From Ferruginibacter sp. (GTDB lineage Bacteria > Bacteroidota > Bacteroidia > Chitinophagales > Chitinophagaceae): a stretch of 64,000 bases of DNA. The position numbers and the translations under genes were made by a program. Numbering within the stretch: the first letter of the stretch is position 1; every line of letters starts with the position of its first letter. The notes below the pieces were generated by a model. The model was not told the origin of the DNA and ran no database searches. It was given only the letters and a program-made list of their open reading frames with translations. Shown here in pieces: positions 43,844 to 52,828 of this stretch. The stretch is taken from assembly GCA_017983695.1 (NCBI GenBank), contig JAGOAX010000009.1, forward strand, positions 1 through 64,000, written 5' to 3'.

Positions 43844-45496
43844 TTAATTGTTTTGCTTTTTCATTTCTATAACCTGGTTGCAGGCGGCTGCAAACGCTGT
43901 ATCATTTGAAATAATAAATATGGTGGTGTTTTTCATTTCGTACAGCAACAGTTGTTTTATTTGCTGCTGATACTGCATTTCCAATCCGTTCCAGGGCTCT
44001 TCTAAAAGCAACAGTGACGGTTTATTTATTAAGGCACGTACCAATAAAATTTTACGTACAACTGTAGTGGGCAGTTTACGGCCATTACTATTCAATAGTG
44101 TGTCAAATCCATTTTGCTGTGTGCTAATAAATTCTGACAGCCCGGTTTTTTTGCAAAGCAGCAGCAGCTCATTCATGTCGGGTGTTTCCAAACCCATCGT
44201 AATATTTTCTAAAAGTGTGCCTTCAAAAATATCCTGCTGGCTTATCATTACACCAACTTTTTGGCGTAATTGCTGAAGGGTATAATTTTTTAAGGGAAGA
44301 TCATTTATCAAAATATTCCCTTCAAAATTATTATACATACCGGCCAGCAGCCGTAGTAATGTTGATTTACCTGAACCATCTTCGCCGGTTATGCATATTT
44401 TTTCGCCTGCAGCAGCTGTTAGTGAAACATTGTTAACCACATTGCCGGCAGCTGTATAACCAAAAGATAAATTATGCAACTGCACCCCCATGCCGTTTTG
44501 TGCCTCTGTATTATACAGCACTGTTCCCTCTTTTTCGCTTTCTTTATCTGTTACCTGTTCAATTTTTTCTACTGCGGTAAGTACATCATATACACTATCC
44601 AGGTTTACAATTAATTTTTCTACGGAGTTTAAAATAGTGAGGATAACAATTTCTGCAGCAATAAACTGGCCTACGGTAAGCTGCTGGTTAATTAATAAAA
44701 ATGTACCCATACCTAGCATGGCAGCCGTTACCAGTACTTTAAATGCAATAAGTGTTTTGTATTGCAGCAGCAATACTTTAAAATGTGCTGTACGAAACTG
44801 CAGATAACCGGTAATGCCTGCATCTGCTTTTTGTAATGCAAAGTCCGGCGACTTGGCAAATTTTACTGAACGGATAATGCGACCCATTTCCTGCAGCCAT
44901 GCTACAACTTTATATTTATAAGAACTTTCCTCAATGCTGGTTTCCAGCCCACGCTTGCCCGAAAAATAAAGTATAGCAAACACAACAAAAACAAGCACCA
45001 ACCCAAAAGCAATAAATACCGGGTGATAAAAACAAAGCAGTATTAACCCGAAAATAATCTGTACAATTGCCAGCGGAAAATCAAGCAGCAGTTTTGCAAT
45101 TTTTTTCTGCAGGGTAAGGGTGTCAAAAAAGCGGTTTACCAGTTCGGGTAAATAATAATTATCTATAACGGCTAAATTTATTTTCGGAATTTTTTGGGCA
45201 AAACCAAATGCATACCGCACAAAAATCTTCTGCTGAATTTTTTCTATTATTTTCATTTGGTTTACCTGTAGTAAACCGCTTATAAAAACGCTTACCACTA
45301 TAAGTATCACCAGTAAAATTACCGAGGCGGAAACTGTATTGGTTTGTGCAAATGCAATTAATGCCTGTACACCAACGGGTATTACCAGCATCAGTATGCC
45401 GTATAAAACAGCATAAAAATATATTTGAGAAATTTCTTTACGCTCCATCGTAACCAGCTTCAATATTCTTGAAACCGGGTTAACCGACTTTTTCAT
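43844..45496 (-). CDS. ABC exporter, fused membrane and degenerate ATPase domains
   Basis: This 550-residue protein has six membrane segments (to about 300) and an ATP-binding domain. Walker A is intact (GEDGSGKS, 371-378) and the Q-loop Gln is present (about 420), but the signature LSGGQ is replaced by RKLPTTVV (473-480), the Walker B Asp is Glu (LLLLEEP, 495-501), and the H-loop His is Asn (IISND, Asn531). No peptidase C39 domain precedes the transporter. The HlyD and TolC genes follow immediately, so it should serve type I secretion, but its ATPase cycle may be unusual or driven by a partner. The same plan may be common in related genomes; I cannot check. Confidence 0.85.
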   Translation of the reverse strand: MKKSVNPVSRILKLVTMERKEISQIYFYAVLYGILMLVIPVGVQALIAFAQTNTVSASVILLVILIVVSVFISGLLQVNQMKIIEKIQQKIFVRYAFGFAQKIPKINLAVIDNYYLPELVNRFFDTLTLQKKIAKLLLDFPLAIVQIIFGLILLCFYHPVFIAFGLVLVFVVFAILYFSGKRGLETSIEESSYKYKVVAWLQEMGRIIRSVKFAKSPDFALQKADAGITGYLQFRTAHFKVLLLQYKTLIAFKVLVTAAMLGMGTFLLINQQLTVGQFIAAEIVILTILNSVEKLIVNLDSVYDVLTAVEKIEQVTDKESEKEGTVLYNTEAQNGMGVQLHNLSFGYTAAGNVVNNVSLTAAAGEKICITGEDGSGKSTLLRLLAGMYNNFEGNILINDLPLKNYTLQQLRQKVGVMISQQDIFEGTLLENITMGLETPDMNELLLLCKKTGLSEFISTQQNGFDTLLNSNGRKLPTTVVRKILLVRALINKPSLLLLEEPWNGLEMQYQQQIKQLLLYEMKNTTIFIISNDTAFAAACNQVIEMKKQNN

Positions 45497-45573
45497 AATA
45501 ATTAAATAGATAAATGTTTACAATGAATAAACAGCCCAAGGCAATTTATTTGCAGAGAAAAATAAAGTGTAAA

Positions 45574-45855
45574 CTATATACAGTTAGGTGGAGGGGTTTC
45601 TACCGTGTGGTGAATTAAGGGAACGGAATGAAACTGCTGATATGTTATTTTAATAACTGGAGAGTAAAAAAAATTAAAAGAGAAAAGATTTGCAGTGAAT
45701 TCTTTACCGGTATCTTTTTTCAGTTCTTCGAAATCTTCTGCCTTGTCCGCATCATTTTGCTCTGTAACTGCTTCTTTAGAAACAATACTGTACTTAACCG
45801 GCAAAACATAAAATGTGGTTATCAGTAATAATAGTATGGAAAAAACCTGTTTCAT
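45574..45855 (-). CDS. Small exported protein heading the type I secretion-like operon
   Basis: This 93-residue protein has a hydrophobic signal-like start (KQVFSILLLLITTFYVLPV), an acidic middle (NDADKAEDFEELKKD), a moderately hydrophobic tail and the end VETPPPNCI. I do not recognise it. It is first in the gene set, 77 bp ahead of the ABC gene, and follows an exact -7 box (45891-45898), so it could be the exported peptide or an accessory factor. A similar plan is seen in the protein at 33620-33982. Confidence 0.6.
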   Translation of the reverse strand: MKQVFSILLLLITTFYVLPVKYSIVSKEAVTEQNDADKAEDFEELKKDTGKEFTANLFSFNFFYSPVIKITYQQFHSVPLIHHTVETPPPNCI

Positions 45856-45890
45856 TCTGGCGCAAAGAAACCCTGTTTTTCTATGTAATG

Positions 45891-45898
45891 CAAAAGTA
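45891..45898 (-). promoter_or_regulatory. -7 box TACTTTTG for the secretion operon
   Basis: The complement matches TAnnTTTG exactly, 35 bp ahead of the small gene's ATG at 45855. Confidence 0.5.
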
Positions 45899-45921
45899 AA
45901 ATGTAAAAGAAATGTAAAAAT

Positions 45922-45950
45922 ATGCCGGTGTTTAATAAAAACACCAGCAT
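45922..45950 (-). terminator. Probable terminator after fabG
   Basis: A hairpin of 10-11 pairs with one mismatch (ATGC-c-GGTGTT against AACACC-a-GCAT) is followed on the minus strand by ATTTTTA. It lies 24 bp beyond the fabG stop. Confidence 0.65.
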
Positions 45951-45973
45951 TTATTTAGTTGGTTTAACAAAAA

Positions 45974-46732
45974 TTAAATATTAAGTCCTCCGCAGGCACT
46001 TATTGTTTGTCCCGTAACATAGCTGCTTAAATTACTTGCTAAAAACAAAGTAACATTGGCTATGTCTTCTGCGCTGGCAAATCTTCCCAGCGGAATGCCA
46101 GCTTTATATTTTTCTGAACCCTCCCCTTCTTTTAAATAACTGGTCATATCGGTTTCAACAAAACCCGGTGCAATAGCATTGCAACGGATATTACGGCTGC
46201 CGAGTTCTTTAGCCACACTTTTTGTAAAACCAATAATACCGGCTTTGCTGGCAGCGTAGCTGCTTTGCCCGGCATTACCCATTTCGCCAATTACACTGCT
46301 CATATTTATTATGCTGCCGTTTTTTGCTTTCATCATTGGGCGGATGACTTGCTTGGTCATGTTAAATACACTTTTCAGGTTAATGGTCATTACTTCATCC
46401 CATTGTTCCGGTGTCATACGCAGCAATAAATTATCTTTTGATATACCGGCATTATTTACACAGATATCTACAGCACCAAATTCTTTTAATACATCGTTCA
46501 CAAAAACTTCGCAGGCTGCAAAATCGCCGGCATTACTTTTATAGGCTTTTGCTTTTACACCCAGTGCAATTAATTTTTGCTCCAGTGCAGCAGCTTTTTC
46601 AGCACTGCCATCACTTACATAAGTAAAAGCAATGCTAGCACCATGTTCTGCAAGTTTTAAAGCAATGGCTTCACCAATGCCACGGGCTGCGCCGGTTACA
46701 ATGGCTGTTTTTCCTTCTAATAACTTAACCAT
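45974..46732 (-). CDS. fabG: 3-oxoacyl-ACP reductase
   Basis: This 252-residue short-chain dehydrogenase has the NADP loop TGAARGIGEAIA, NNAGISKDNLLLRM, the catalytic Ser and YAASKAG motif (Tyr and Lys), and the FabG-type end FLASNLSSYVTGQTI. It should reduce 3-oxoacyl-ACP in fatty-acid elongation. It lies 12 bp after the GxxExxY remnant and the GH3-family gene, on the same strand. Confidence 0.92.
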   Translation of the reverse strand: MVKLLEGKTAIVTGAARGIGEAIALKLAEHGASIAFTYVSDGSAEKAAALEQKLIALGVKAKAYKSNAGDFAACEVFVNDVLKEFGAVDICVNNAGISKDNLLLRMTPEQWDEVMTINLKSVFNMTKQVIRPMMKAKNGSIINMSSVIGEMGNAGQSSYAASKAGIIGFTKSVAKELGSRNIRCNAIAPGFVETDMTSYLKEGEGSEKYKAGIPLGRFASAEDIANVTLFLASNLSSYVTGQTISACGGLNI

Positions 46733-46744
46733 GATTTTAAAAAT

Positions 46745-46981
46745 TTAAGGATTGTCCTGATTATTTTTGTTTTGATTTTTTACCTGACCTTCTAAGAATT
46801 TATTATTGTGCAATCTTTTAAACTCCAGGCTTTGAGTGCCAAAATTAATTAATAAACCAACAGATAAACTCATGCACTCTAAATAGTTTAATGACTGTGC
46901 CAAATGAATATCTTCTAATTTAGAAACTGCCTTTATTTTAATCACAATTTTATTTTCTACCAAAAAAATAAAGTTAATCAA
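46745..46981 (-). pseudogene. GxxExxY-protein remnant (C-terminal half only)
   Basis: The 78-residue frame has only the second half of a GxxExxY protein: FIFLVENKIVIKIKAVSKLEDIHLAQSLNYL ... VGLLINFG. The first half, with the GxxExxY signature itself, is missing, and the start overlaps the GH3 gene stop by 8 bp. The full family is about 125 residues and has a nuclease-like fold. The E-x-K-like strand here reads IKIKA, so it is probably inactive. It looks like a fragment left by deletion, although a short translated product is possible. A polar tail (KNQNKNNQDNP) ends it. Confidence 0.7.
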
Positions 46982-48479
46982 GGTTCAGTATTTCCTCAAC
47001 AATTGTTCTTTCATTACTTAATCTCGGTACTTTATGCTGCCCTCCTAATTTACCTTTACTTTTCAACCATTCAGTAAAACTTCCTTCAGGCAATACGTGA
47101 ATAATGGGTAGGCGTAATGCTATATCCTTATGCCGCTTTGCCTCGTAATCACTATTAATATCTTTTAAAGCATTATCCAGTTCGTAAGTAAATGCGGTAA
47201 TATTAACAGGCTCTTTTTCAAACTCAATCAGCCATTCGTGAGCACCATTACTGTTTTCGCTAAAATAAACCGGTGCAGCTGTATAATCACTTACCATGGC
47301 ATTGGTTTTTTCGCAAGCAACAGCAATAGCTTTATCAGTATTGTCAACAATCACTTCTTCGCCAAAAGCATTCATATAATGTTTAAGGCGGCCGCTTACT
47401 TTTATTTTATAAGGATTTAATGCTGTGAATGTAACAGTATCGCCAATTAAATAGCGCCACAGGCCGCCGGTTGTACTTATTACCAGTGCGTAGTTTTTTC
47501 CTGTTACTACATTGCCTAATCCTACTGTATCAGGGTTTTCTTTTCCATATTCTTCTACAGGCATAAACTCGTAAAAAATCCCGTGTTCGGTAAATAACAA
47601 CATCCCGTCGTCGTCAGGCTTTACCTGCCCTGCAATAAAACCTTCGCTGGCATTGTAAATTTCCAGGTAATTAATTTTAGTGCCTATAATTTTATCAAAC
47701 TGTTCTTTGTAGGGTACAAAAGAAACCCCGCCATTAACATACAACTCTAAATTGGGCCATACCTCTATAATGGTTTGTTTATTTTTTATCTGCAGAATAC
47801 GTTTTAGTAAGATCAACGTCCAGGTTGGTACACCTGCAAGCGATGTTACATTTTCGTTGGCGGTTATTTGCGCCAGCTGTTCAATTTTATTTTCCCATTC
47901 ATCCAGTAAAGCCACACTTAATTCCGGTGTACGTATCCATTGCCCCCAAAACGGTGAGTTTTGCATAAGCACAGCGCTTAAATCACCAAACTGAATTTCT
48001 TCATTCATTTTACTCAACTGGTGAGAGCCTCCAACAACAAGGCTTTTGCCGGTAAGCAGATCGCTACCCGGGAAATTATTATAGTAATTGGTGAGTACAT
48101 CTTTGGCCGCTTTAAAATGATTATCGGCAAGGCTTTCATCACTAATAGGAATGAATTTACTTTTATCGCTGGTAGTGCCCGATGATTTGGCAAACCATTT
48201 TACAGGGGTATTCCATAACACGTTGTCTTCACCCTCCATCATTCTGTTGATGTAAGATTTAATATTATCATATTCGTGTATTGGAACCTTTTTTTTAAAT
48301 TCTTTAAGGGTAAAGAGTTTTTCGAAATTATATTTCTTGCCAAACTCGGTGTATTGTCCTGCCGACACCAGGTCCTGTAAAACCTGCCGCTGTGCGGCTA
48401 CCGGGTGGTTACTCCAGTTTTGTATACGCCAAAAGCGGTTACGTGCAAGTTTGGAAATTATGGAAGAAAGCAGTTTCAT
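46974..48479 (-). CDS. GH3 auxin-responsive promoter family protein
   Basis: This 501-residue protein belongs to the GH3 family of acyl-adenylate-forming enzymes, which includes plant hormone amidosynthetases. WFAKSSGTTSDKSKFIPIS, LEIYNASEGFIAGQ and GLWRYLIGDTVTF are the ATP and acyl-binding motifs. Bacteroidota carry such genes widely; their substrates are largely unknown. A perfect 13-bp inverted repeat (48471-48483 with 48495-48507) covers the start codon. Confidence 0.9.
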   Translation of the reverse strand: MKLLSSIISKLARNRFWRIQNWSNHPVAAQRQVLQDLVSAGQYTEFGKKYNFEKLFTLKEFKKKVPIHEYDNIKSYINRMMEGEDNVLWNTPVKWFAKSSGTTSDKSKFIPISDESLADNHFKAAKDVLTNYYNNFPGSDLLTGKSLVVGGSHQLSKMNEEIQFGDLSAVLMQNSPFWGQWIRTPELSVALLDEWENKIEQLAQITANENVTSLAGVPTWTLILLKRILQIKNKQTIIEVWPNLELYVNGGVSFVPYKEQFDKIIGTKINYLEIYNASEGFIAGQVKPDDDGMLLFTEHGIFYEFMPVEEYGKENPDTVGLGNVVTGKNYALVISTTGGLWRYLIGDTVTFTALNPYKIKVSGRLKHYMNAFGEEVIVDNTDKAIAVACEKTNAMVSDYTAAPVYFSENSNGAHEWLIEFEKEPVNITAFTYELDNALKDINSDYEAKRHKDIALRLPIIHVLPEGSFTEWLKSKGKLGGQHKVPRLSNERTIVEEILNLD

Positions 48480-48507
48480 TTGTTAGCAAAATACACAAAT
48501 GAAACTG
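48471..48507. promoter_or_regulatory. Inverted repeat over the GH3-family start codon
   Basis: The arms CAGTTTCATTTGT (48471-48483) and ACAAATGAAACTG (48495-48507) are exactly complementary with an 11-bp loop. The start codon (48479-48477) lies within the first arm. In RNA of the minus strand they would form a stem hiding the AUG; as DNA it could bind a dimeric regulator. A TATTTTG sequence, one base short of the -7 consensus, lies across the loop. Confidence 0.6.
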
Positions 48508-48538
48508 AATGTAAAAATTATGCTACTGGTTGATTATT

Positions 48539-49750
48539 TTATATTGCAACATCCGCAATTTGAAGCTCCATAACTATTTTACCAAGTACGCTGGTTGAAC
48601 CTTCCAGTTTTTTAATTAAGGAGTTTAGTTTAGCACTTATTATCATATTCCAAAGCCAACCACTTAATATTCTTGAATCATCTGTTTTAAAGACCGATTT
48701 ATATTTATTAAAATCAAGAACAGGCAGTTCTTCTATATATTTTTTTAAGGTTGCAGAATGCTGTTTATTATTCCAAACTTTTAAAGAGGTAACCAACTCA
48801 TTATAGCTTTTAAAATAATCAGAAAAATCTGTTGCAGATACCAATGAAGTGGTTCCGCCACCCAAGAATTCGGTACGCTTGTTTAAATATGTTATTGCCC
48901 AGTTCGTTCTGTCATAAACATATTGAGTAAAAGACAATAGCGATGTTTGATGATCTTGGTGTTTACCCGAAAGTGTAGCTGTTGAATTTTCTTCTCTAAC
49001 TTCATCATGCAGATAATCTTTTCTCTTCAATTCAAAATTTCTGCCCAAATATAAACGGCGTACCTGCTCGTTACCGGCCAGCTCTTCTGCTGTGCCATGT
49101 TCAAAAATCTTTCCATCAATTAATAAATAAGCCCTGTCGCAAATACTCAGCGTTTCATTTACGTTATGATCTGTAATAAGAATACCGATGTTTTTAAATT
49201 TCAGTTTGGCAACAATGGCCTGAATATCTTCCACAGCAATTGGATCCACACCGGCAAAAGGCTCATCTAATAAAATAAATTTAGGATCAACAGCCAGGGC
49301 ACGGGCAATCTCTGTTCGTCGCCTTTCGCCACCACTTAATGTATCGCCATTGTTTTTACGTACTTTTTGTAAACGGAACTCATCCAGCAAACTTTCCAGT
49401 TTTTGTTTTTGTTCGGTTTTAGAAAGTTTAGTCATTTCCAATACAGCCGTGATATTATCCTCAACACTCAGTTTACGAAAAATGCTGGCCTCCTGCGGTA
49501 AATAACCAATACCCATTTGCGCTCTTTTGTACATGGGCAGTTTGGTAATATTAATGTCATTTAAAAAAACTTCTCCTTCATCGGGCTTTATTAAACCTAC
49601 TACCTGGTAAAAGGAGGTGGTTTTACCGGCACCATTGGGGCCCAGCAGGCCAACAATTTCGCCCTGTTTTACATTAAACGAAACATTATTTACAACAGTG
49701 CGGCTGCCATAAATTTTTACCAGGTTTTTTGTTTGTATTGTGAGACTCAA
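48539..49750 (-). CDS. lptB: LPS export ABC ATPase LptB with C-terminal extension
   Basis: The first 245 or so residues are LptB, the ATPase that powers lipopolysaccharide export: Walker [10 protein letters not shown]-loop LPQEAS, signature LSGGERRR, Walker [14 protein letters not shown] and H-loop ITDHN are all intact. A normal LptB ends near the LYLGRNFEL segment; here about 150 more residues follow (251-403), with no motif I recognise, predicted to be mostly helical ([39 protein letters not shown]). No repeat or frame break separates the parts. The permease genes lptF and lptG are not nearby. An exact -7 box lies at 49767-49774. Confidence 0.92.
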   Translation of the reverse strand: MSLTIQTKNLVKIYGSRTVVNNVSFNVKQGEIVGLLGPNGAGKTTSFYQVVGLIKPDEGEVFLNDINITKLPMYKRAQMGIGYLPQEASIFRKLSVEDNITAVLEMTKLSKTEQKQKLESLLDEFRLQKVRKNNGDTLSGGERRRTEIARALAVDPKFILLDEPFAGVDPIAVEDIQAIVAKLKFKNIGILITDHNVNETLSICDRAYLLIDGKIFEHGTAEELAGNEQVRRLYLGRNFELKRKDYLHDEVREENSTATLSGKHQDHQTSLLSFTQYVYDRTNWAITYLNKRTEFLGGGTTSLVSATDFSDYFKSYNELVTSLKVWNNKQHSATLKKYIEELPVLDFNKYKSVFKTDDSRILSGWLWNMIISAKLNSLIKKLEGSTSVLGKIVMELQIADVAI

Positions 49751-49766
49751 GTGTTACAGTTTGCAG

Positions 49767-49774
49767 CAAAAATA
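49767..49774 (-). promoter_or_regulatory. -7 box TATTTTTG for lptB
   Basis: The complement matches TAnnTTTG exactly, 16 bp ahead of the ATG at 49750. It diverges from the metF promoter. Confidence 0.55.
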
Positions 49775-49820
49775 GTGTAAAGCAATAAATACCCCGATCA
49801 CATATTTTATTTAACAGCAG

Positions 49821-49851
49821 TTTGTGCTTTATGTGATGTTAAGTATGTTTG
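49821..49851 (+). promoter_or_regulatory. metF promoter with -33 and -7 boxes
   Basis: TTTG at 49821-49824 and TATGTTTG at 49844-49851 are separated by 19 bp, the expected spacing for the Bacteroidota primary sigma factor. The ATG is 17 bp further. Confidence 0.75.
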
Positions 49852-49868
49852 CACAATTAATTTAACAG

Positions 49869-50822
49869 ATGAAAGTAATAGACCATATCAATCAGGCAAA
49901 AAATACACTTGTTTCCTTCGAAATTCTTCCTCCGCTTAAAGGTAAAGGCATTCAGTCTTTATATAAACATTTAGACCCCCTGATGGAGTTTAAACCTTCT
50001 TTCATAAATGTTACCTATCACCGCAGCGAACATGTATTTAAGAAGAATACTGACGGCAGTTTTGCAAAAGTAGTGGTGCGTAAACGCCCCGGTACCGAAA
50101 GTATTTGTGCTGCCATCATGAATAAATACAGTGTGGACACAGTGCCACATTTAATTTGTGGCGGATTCAGCATTAATGAAACAGAAGATGCTTTAATAAA
50201 TTTACATTACCTGGGTATTGATAATGTTTTGGTATTGCGTGGTGATGCTGCAAAAAATGAAAGTGCTTTTGAACCGGATCCTGCCGGACATAAATATGCC
50301 AGCGATCTGCTGCAACAGGTCGTTAATTTAAATTCGGGGGTTTACCTGGAAGAAGACCTGAAAAACTCTTCCAACACTAAATTTTGTATTGGTGTGGCCG
50401 GCTACCCTGAAAAACATTTTGAAGCACCCAATATGGATAGCGACCTGAAGTACTTAAAAATGAAAGTAGACCTGGGGGCTGATTATATTGTAACCCAAAT
50501 GTTTTATGACAACGAAAAATACTATGCTTTTGTAAAAGCCTGCCGGGATATGGGTATCAATGTTCCCATCATTCCGGGATTAAAGCCTATTTATACCAAA
50601 AAGCAACTTACCATGTTGCCCAAGGTTTTTCATATAGATCTTCCTGCCGACCTGAGTAATGAAGTAACTAAATGTAAAACAGATGAAGAGGTGGAAAAAG
50701 TAGGTACAGAATGGTTGCTGTATCAATCGCAGGAATTAAAAAAATTCGGGGTGCCGGTTTTGCATTATTATACCTTAGGGAGACCTAATATAATTGCAGA
50801 TGTGGTAAAAGAGCTGGTGTAG
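49869..50822 (+). CDS. metF: 5,10-Methylenetetrahydrofolate reductase
   Basis: This 317-residue flavoprotein reduces methylenetetrahydrofolate to methyltetrahydrofolate for methionine synthesis. The family motifs SFEILPP, FINVTYH, DNVLVLRGD, ADYIVTQMFYDNEKY and IIPGLKPI occur in order. Its length is slightly above the E. coli enzyme. It is single, with a clear promoter and a shared terminator. Confidence 0.95.
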   Translation: MKVIDHINQAKNTLVSFEILPPLKGKGIQSLYKHLDPLMEFKPSFINVTYHRSEHVFKKNTDGSFAKVVVRKRPGTESICAAIMNKYSVDTVPHLICGGFSINETEDALINLHYLGIDNVLVLRGDAAKNESAFEPDPAGHKYASDLLQQVVNLNSGVYLEEDLKNSSNTKFCIGVAGYPEKHFEAPNMDSDLKYLKMKVDLGADYIVTQMFYDNEKYYAFVKACRDMGINVPIIPGLKPIYTKKQLTMLPKVFHIDLPADLSNEVTKCKTDEEVEKVGTEWLLYQSQELKKFGVPVLHYYTLGRPNIIADVVKELV

Positions 50823-50840
50823 CGAATTATAAAACATAAT

Positions 50841-50876
50841 AAAAAAAGCCTGCGGAATTTCCGCAGGCTTTTTTTA
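50841..50876. terminator. Bidirectional terminator between metF and the parvulin-type gene
   Basis: A perfect stem (AAAGCCTGCGGAA with TTCCGCAGGCTTT) flanked by A- and T-tracts serves both convergent genes. It overlaps the stop codon of the minus-strand gene at 50874-50876. Confidence 0.92.
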
Positions 50877-52814
50877 TTTTAACAAAGTTTGAAAAACCTT
50901 CTCATCAATTTTTACAGGATATTTTTTCTTTAACTCTTCAATCCATTTTTCTTCAAGAATTGTTTGATAATCATTTATCACCAAACCCCTTGCTTCATCA
51001 AATGTGCGTTGCTCATTAGCTTTATGCAGCGTAACAATTTTAATAAAACCGGCGGTGCCATCTGTTGTATTAACGGTAATTGGTGTTATCATTCCGGGTG
51101 CAGGGTTTATCCCATCGGCCAAAGCAATTTGCGAAAACTCGTACCTGCCCGAATCGCTCTGTACAGCATTATTGCTTTCTTCTGTAATTTTTTTCCAGTC
51201 TTTTCCCTGGCTTAATGCCGTTAACGATTCATCAGCAGTTGTTTTATTACTGCAACTGAAAACAATAACATCGGCGCTTGCATTCCACAGGTATTTACTT
51301 TTATGTTCATTATAATATTTCTTTAAACCGTTACTGTCGCTGATAGCAGTACTCCATACTTTTCTCTCCATAATTTCAAACAGTAAATTACCTTCTTTAA
51401 ATTCTTCCATCTGGTAACGAAATTCGGGGCTGTAGTTTTCCAGGTTATCCCTGTAATACTGCATTGATTTAACCGTTACAAATTTTTCCAGCAACGCAGC
51501 ATTGGTTTCTCCCTTATATAACTCGGGATTGGTTTTATACTCTCTTACAAAACTTAACCAGTCGGTGCCTGTAAGCGTATTTTTTGCAACACTGAAAATG
51601 ATCTTATTATTTACCGGAAACTTTTTTATTTCGTAACCGGCAGGATTTATATAAACACTATCGGCATACCGGAACAACTCAGCATCTTTAACAACGGCAT
51701 TTCTTTTATAGGCAACCAGTTTTAAAACAGACTTAGCAAAAAGTTCTTTAACATTATTTACCCTGCTATCCTGTAATACTTTTTGTTTTATCTCATAGCG
51801 GTAACTGGCATCAGTTTTATCTGTCGGGGTTTGTTTTACACTTAAACGTTTTAAAATATGAACTCCAAAAGCAGAGGTAAATGGTTTTGAAATTTCTCCG
51901 TCCTTAGTCAGGTTAAAAACTTCTTTCTCAAAAGGTATTTCGTACCTGCCGCTGGTAAACTCTGGTATTTCACCACCAGTCTGATAGGTAAGTTTATCGT
52001 CGCTGTATTGTTTTGCCATATCTGCAAAATCGGCACCGGCTATTAATTTTAAATAAATAGAATCTGCTTTTAATTGCAAAGCCTTGGTGTTTTCAGTTCT
52101 ATCTCCCGGGGGAAATGCTAAAAGTATTTGGGCAACCCTCCATTTACCCGGGTTTTTTCTTTCATCTACTACTTTAAAAATGTGTAACCCTTTTTTTGAA
52201 CGATAAGGCTTACCAGTCTCGCCATCCTTTAAACCATAAATTATTTTTTCAAACTCGTAAGGAGCAGTAAAAGCTGTGATATAACCAATATCAGTTGCTC
52301 TGACAGGAATATATTTTGCAGAGATATCCGCAGCTAATTTATCATAATCTTTTTTTCCGGCTGCCAATTCTGTGTACATACCCTGCATTGCTTTAACTGC
52401 TTTAGCCGAATCAGCTGCACTGGTATTTGCATCTATTGCCGTAAAAAAATGAATAACATGCAGATCTTTTTGCGAATAATTAAAAGCCTCATCTACCAGT
52501 TCATTTAAAGCATTGTCATTATTCATGTAGCTCTCATTTACCTGCTCCCTGAAGTTTTGAAGATCGCTTATCAACTGCGGCAACGTATCTATCCGTTGAT
52601 CAAATGCTGCTTTTACTTTCAGTTTAAATTTGGCGTACAGGTCAAGATACTCTCTAAGCGCCTGTTCTTTATTTTCAACAGTGGTTTTATTTTTATTGTA
52701 AGCCCTTAAAAACTCTTCTTTACTTACTGCATTGCTGCCATAGGTAAACAGTGTTTGAGAAAACACCGAAGAGCAAAAAAATACAAAGACAAAAAAAGAC
52801 ACAACTACTTTCAT
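50874..52814 (-). CDS. Periplasmic parvulin-type peptidyl-prolyl isomerase (SurA/PpiD-like)
   Basis: This 646-residue exported protein has a signal peptide (MKVVVSFFVFVFFCSSVFS) and a SurA-like helical N-terminal region, then two rotamase (parvulin) repeats: one around 105-215 and one around 225-330 (WRVAQILLAFPPGD ... YSDDKLTYQTGGEIPEFTSG ... GVHILKR). A long C-terminal helical part follows. It should help fold outer-membrane proteins. A TlpA-like protein gene lies 14 bp upstream on the same strand, so oxidative folding and isomerisation may be co-expressed. Confidence 0.9.
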   Translation of the reverse strand: MKVVVSFFVFVFFCSSVFSQTLFTYGSNAVSKEEFLRAYNKNKTTVENKEQALREYLDLYAKFKLKVKAAFDQRIDTLPQLISDLQNFREQVNESYMNNDNALNELVDEAFNYSQKDLHVIHFFTAIDANTSAADSAKAVKAMQGMYTELAAGKKDYDKLAADISAKYIPVRATDIGYITAFTAPYEFEKIIYGLKDGETGKPYRSKKGLHIFKVVDERKNPGKWRVAQILLAFPPGDRTENTKALQLKADSIYLKLIAGADFADMAKQYSDDKLTYQTGGEIPEFTSGRYEIPFEKEVFNLTKDGEISKPFTSAFGVHILKRLSVKQTPTDKTDASYRYEIKQKVLQDSRVNNVKELFAKSVLKLVAYKRNAVVKDAELFRYADSVYINPAGYEIKKFPVNNKIIFSVAKNTLTGTDWLSFVREYKTNPELYKGETNAALLEKFVTVKSMQYYRDNLENYSPEFRYQMEEFKEGNLLFEIMERKVWSTAISDSNGLKKYYNEHKSKYLWNASADVIVFSCSNKTTADESLTALSQGKDWKKITEESNNAVQSDSGRYEFSQIALADGINPAPGMITPITVNTTDGTAGFIKIVTLHKANEQRTFDEARGLVINDYQTILEEKWIEELKKKYPVKIDEKVFQTLLK

Positions 52815-52828
52815 TGGTTGTTAGAATT

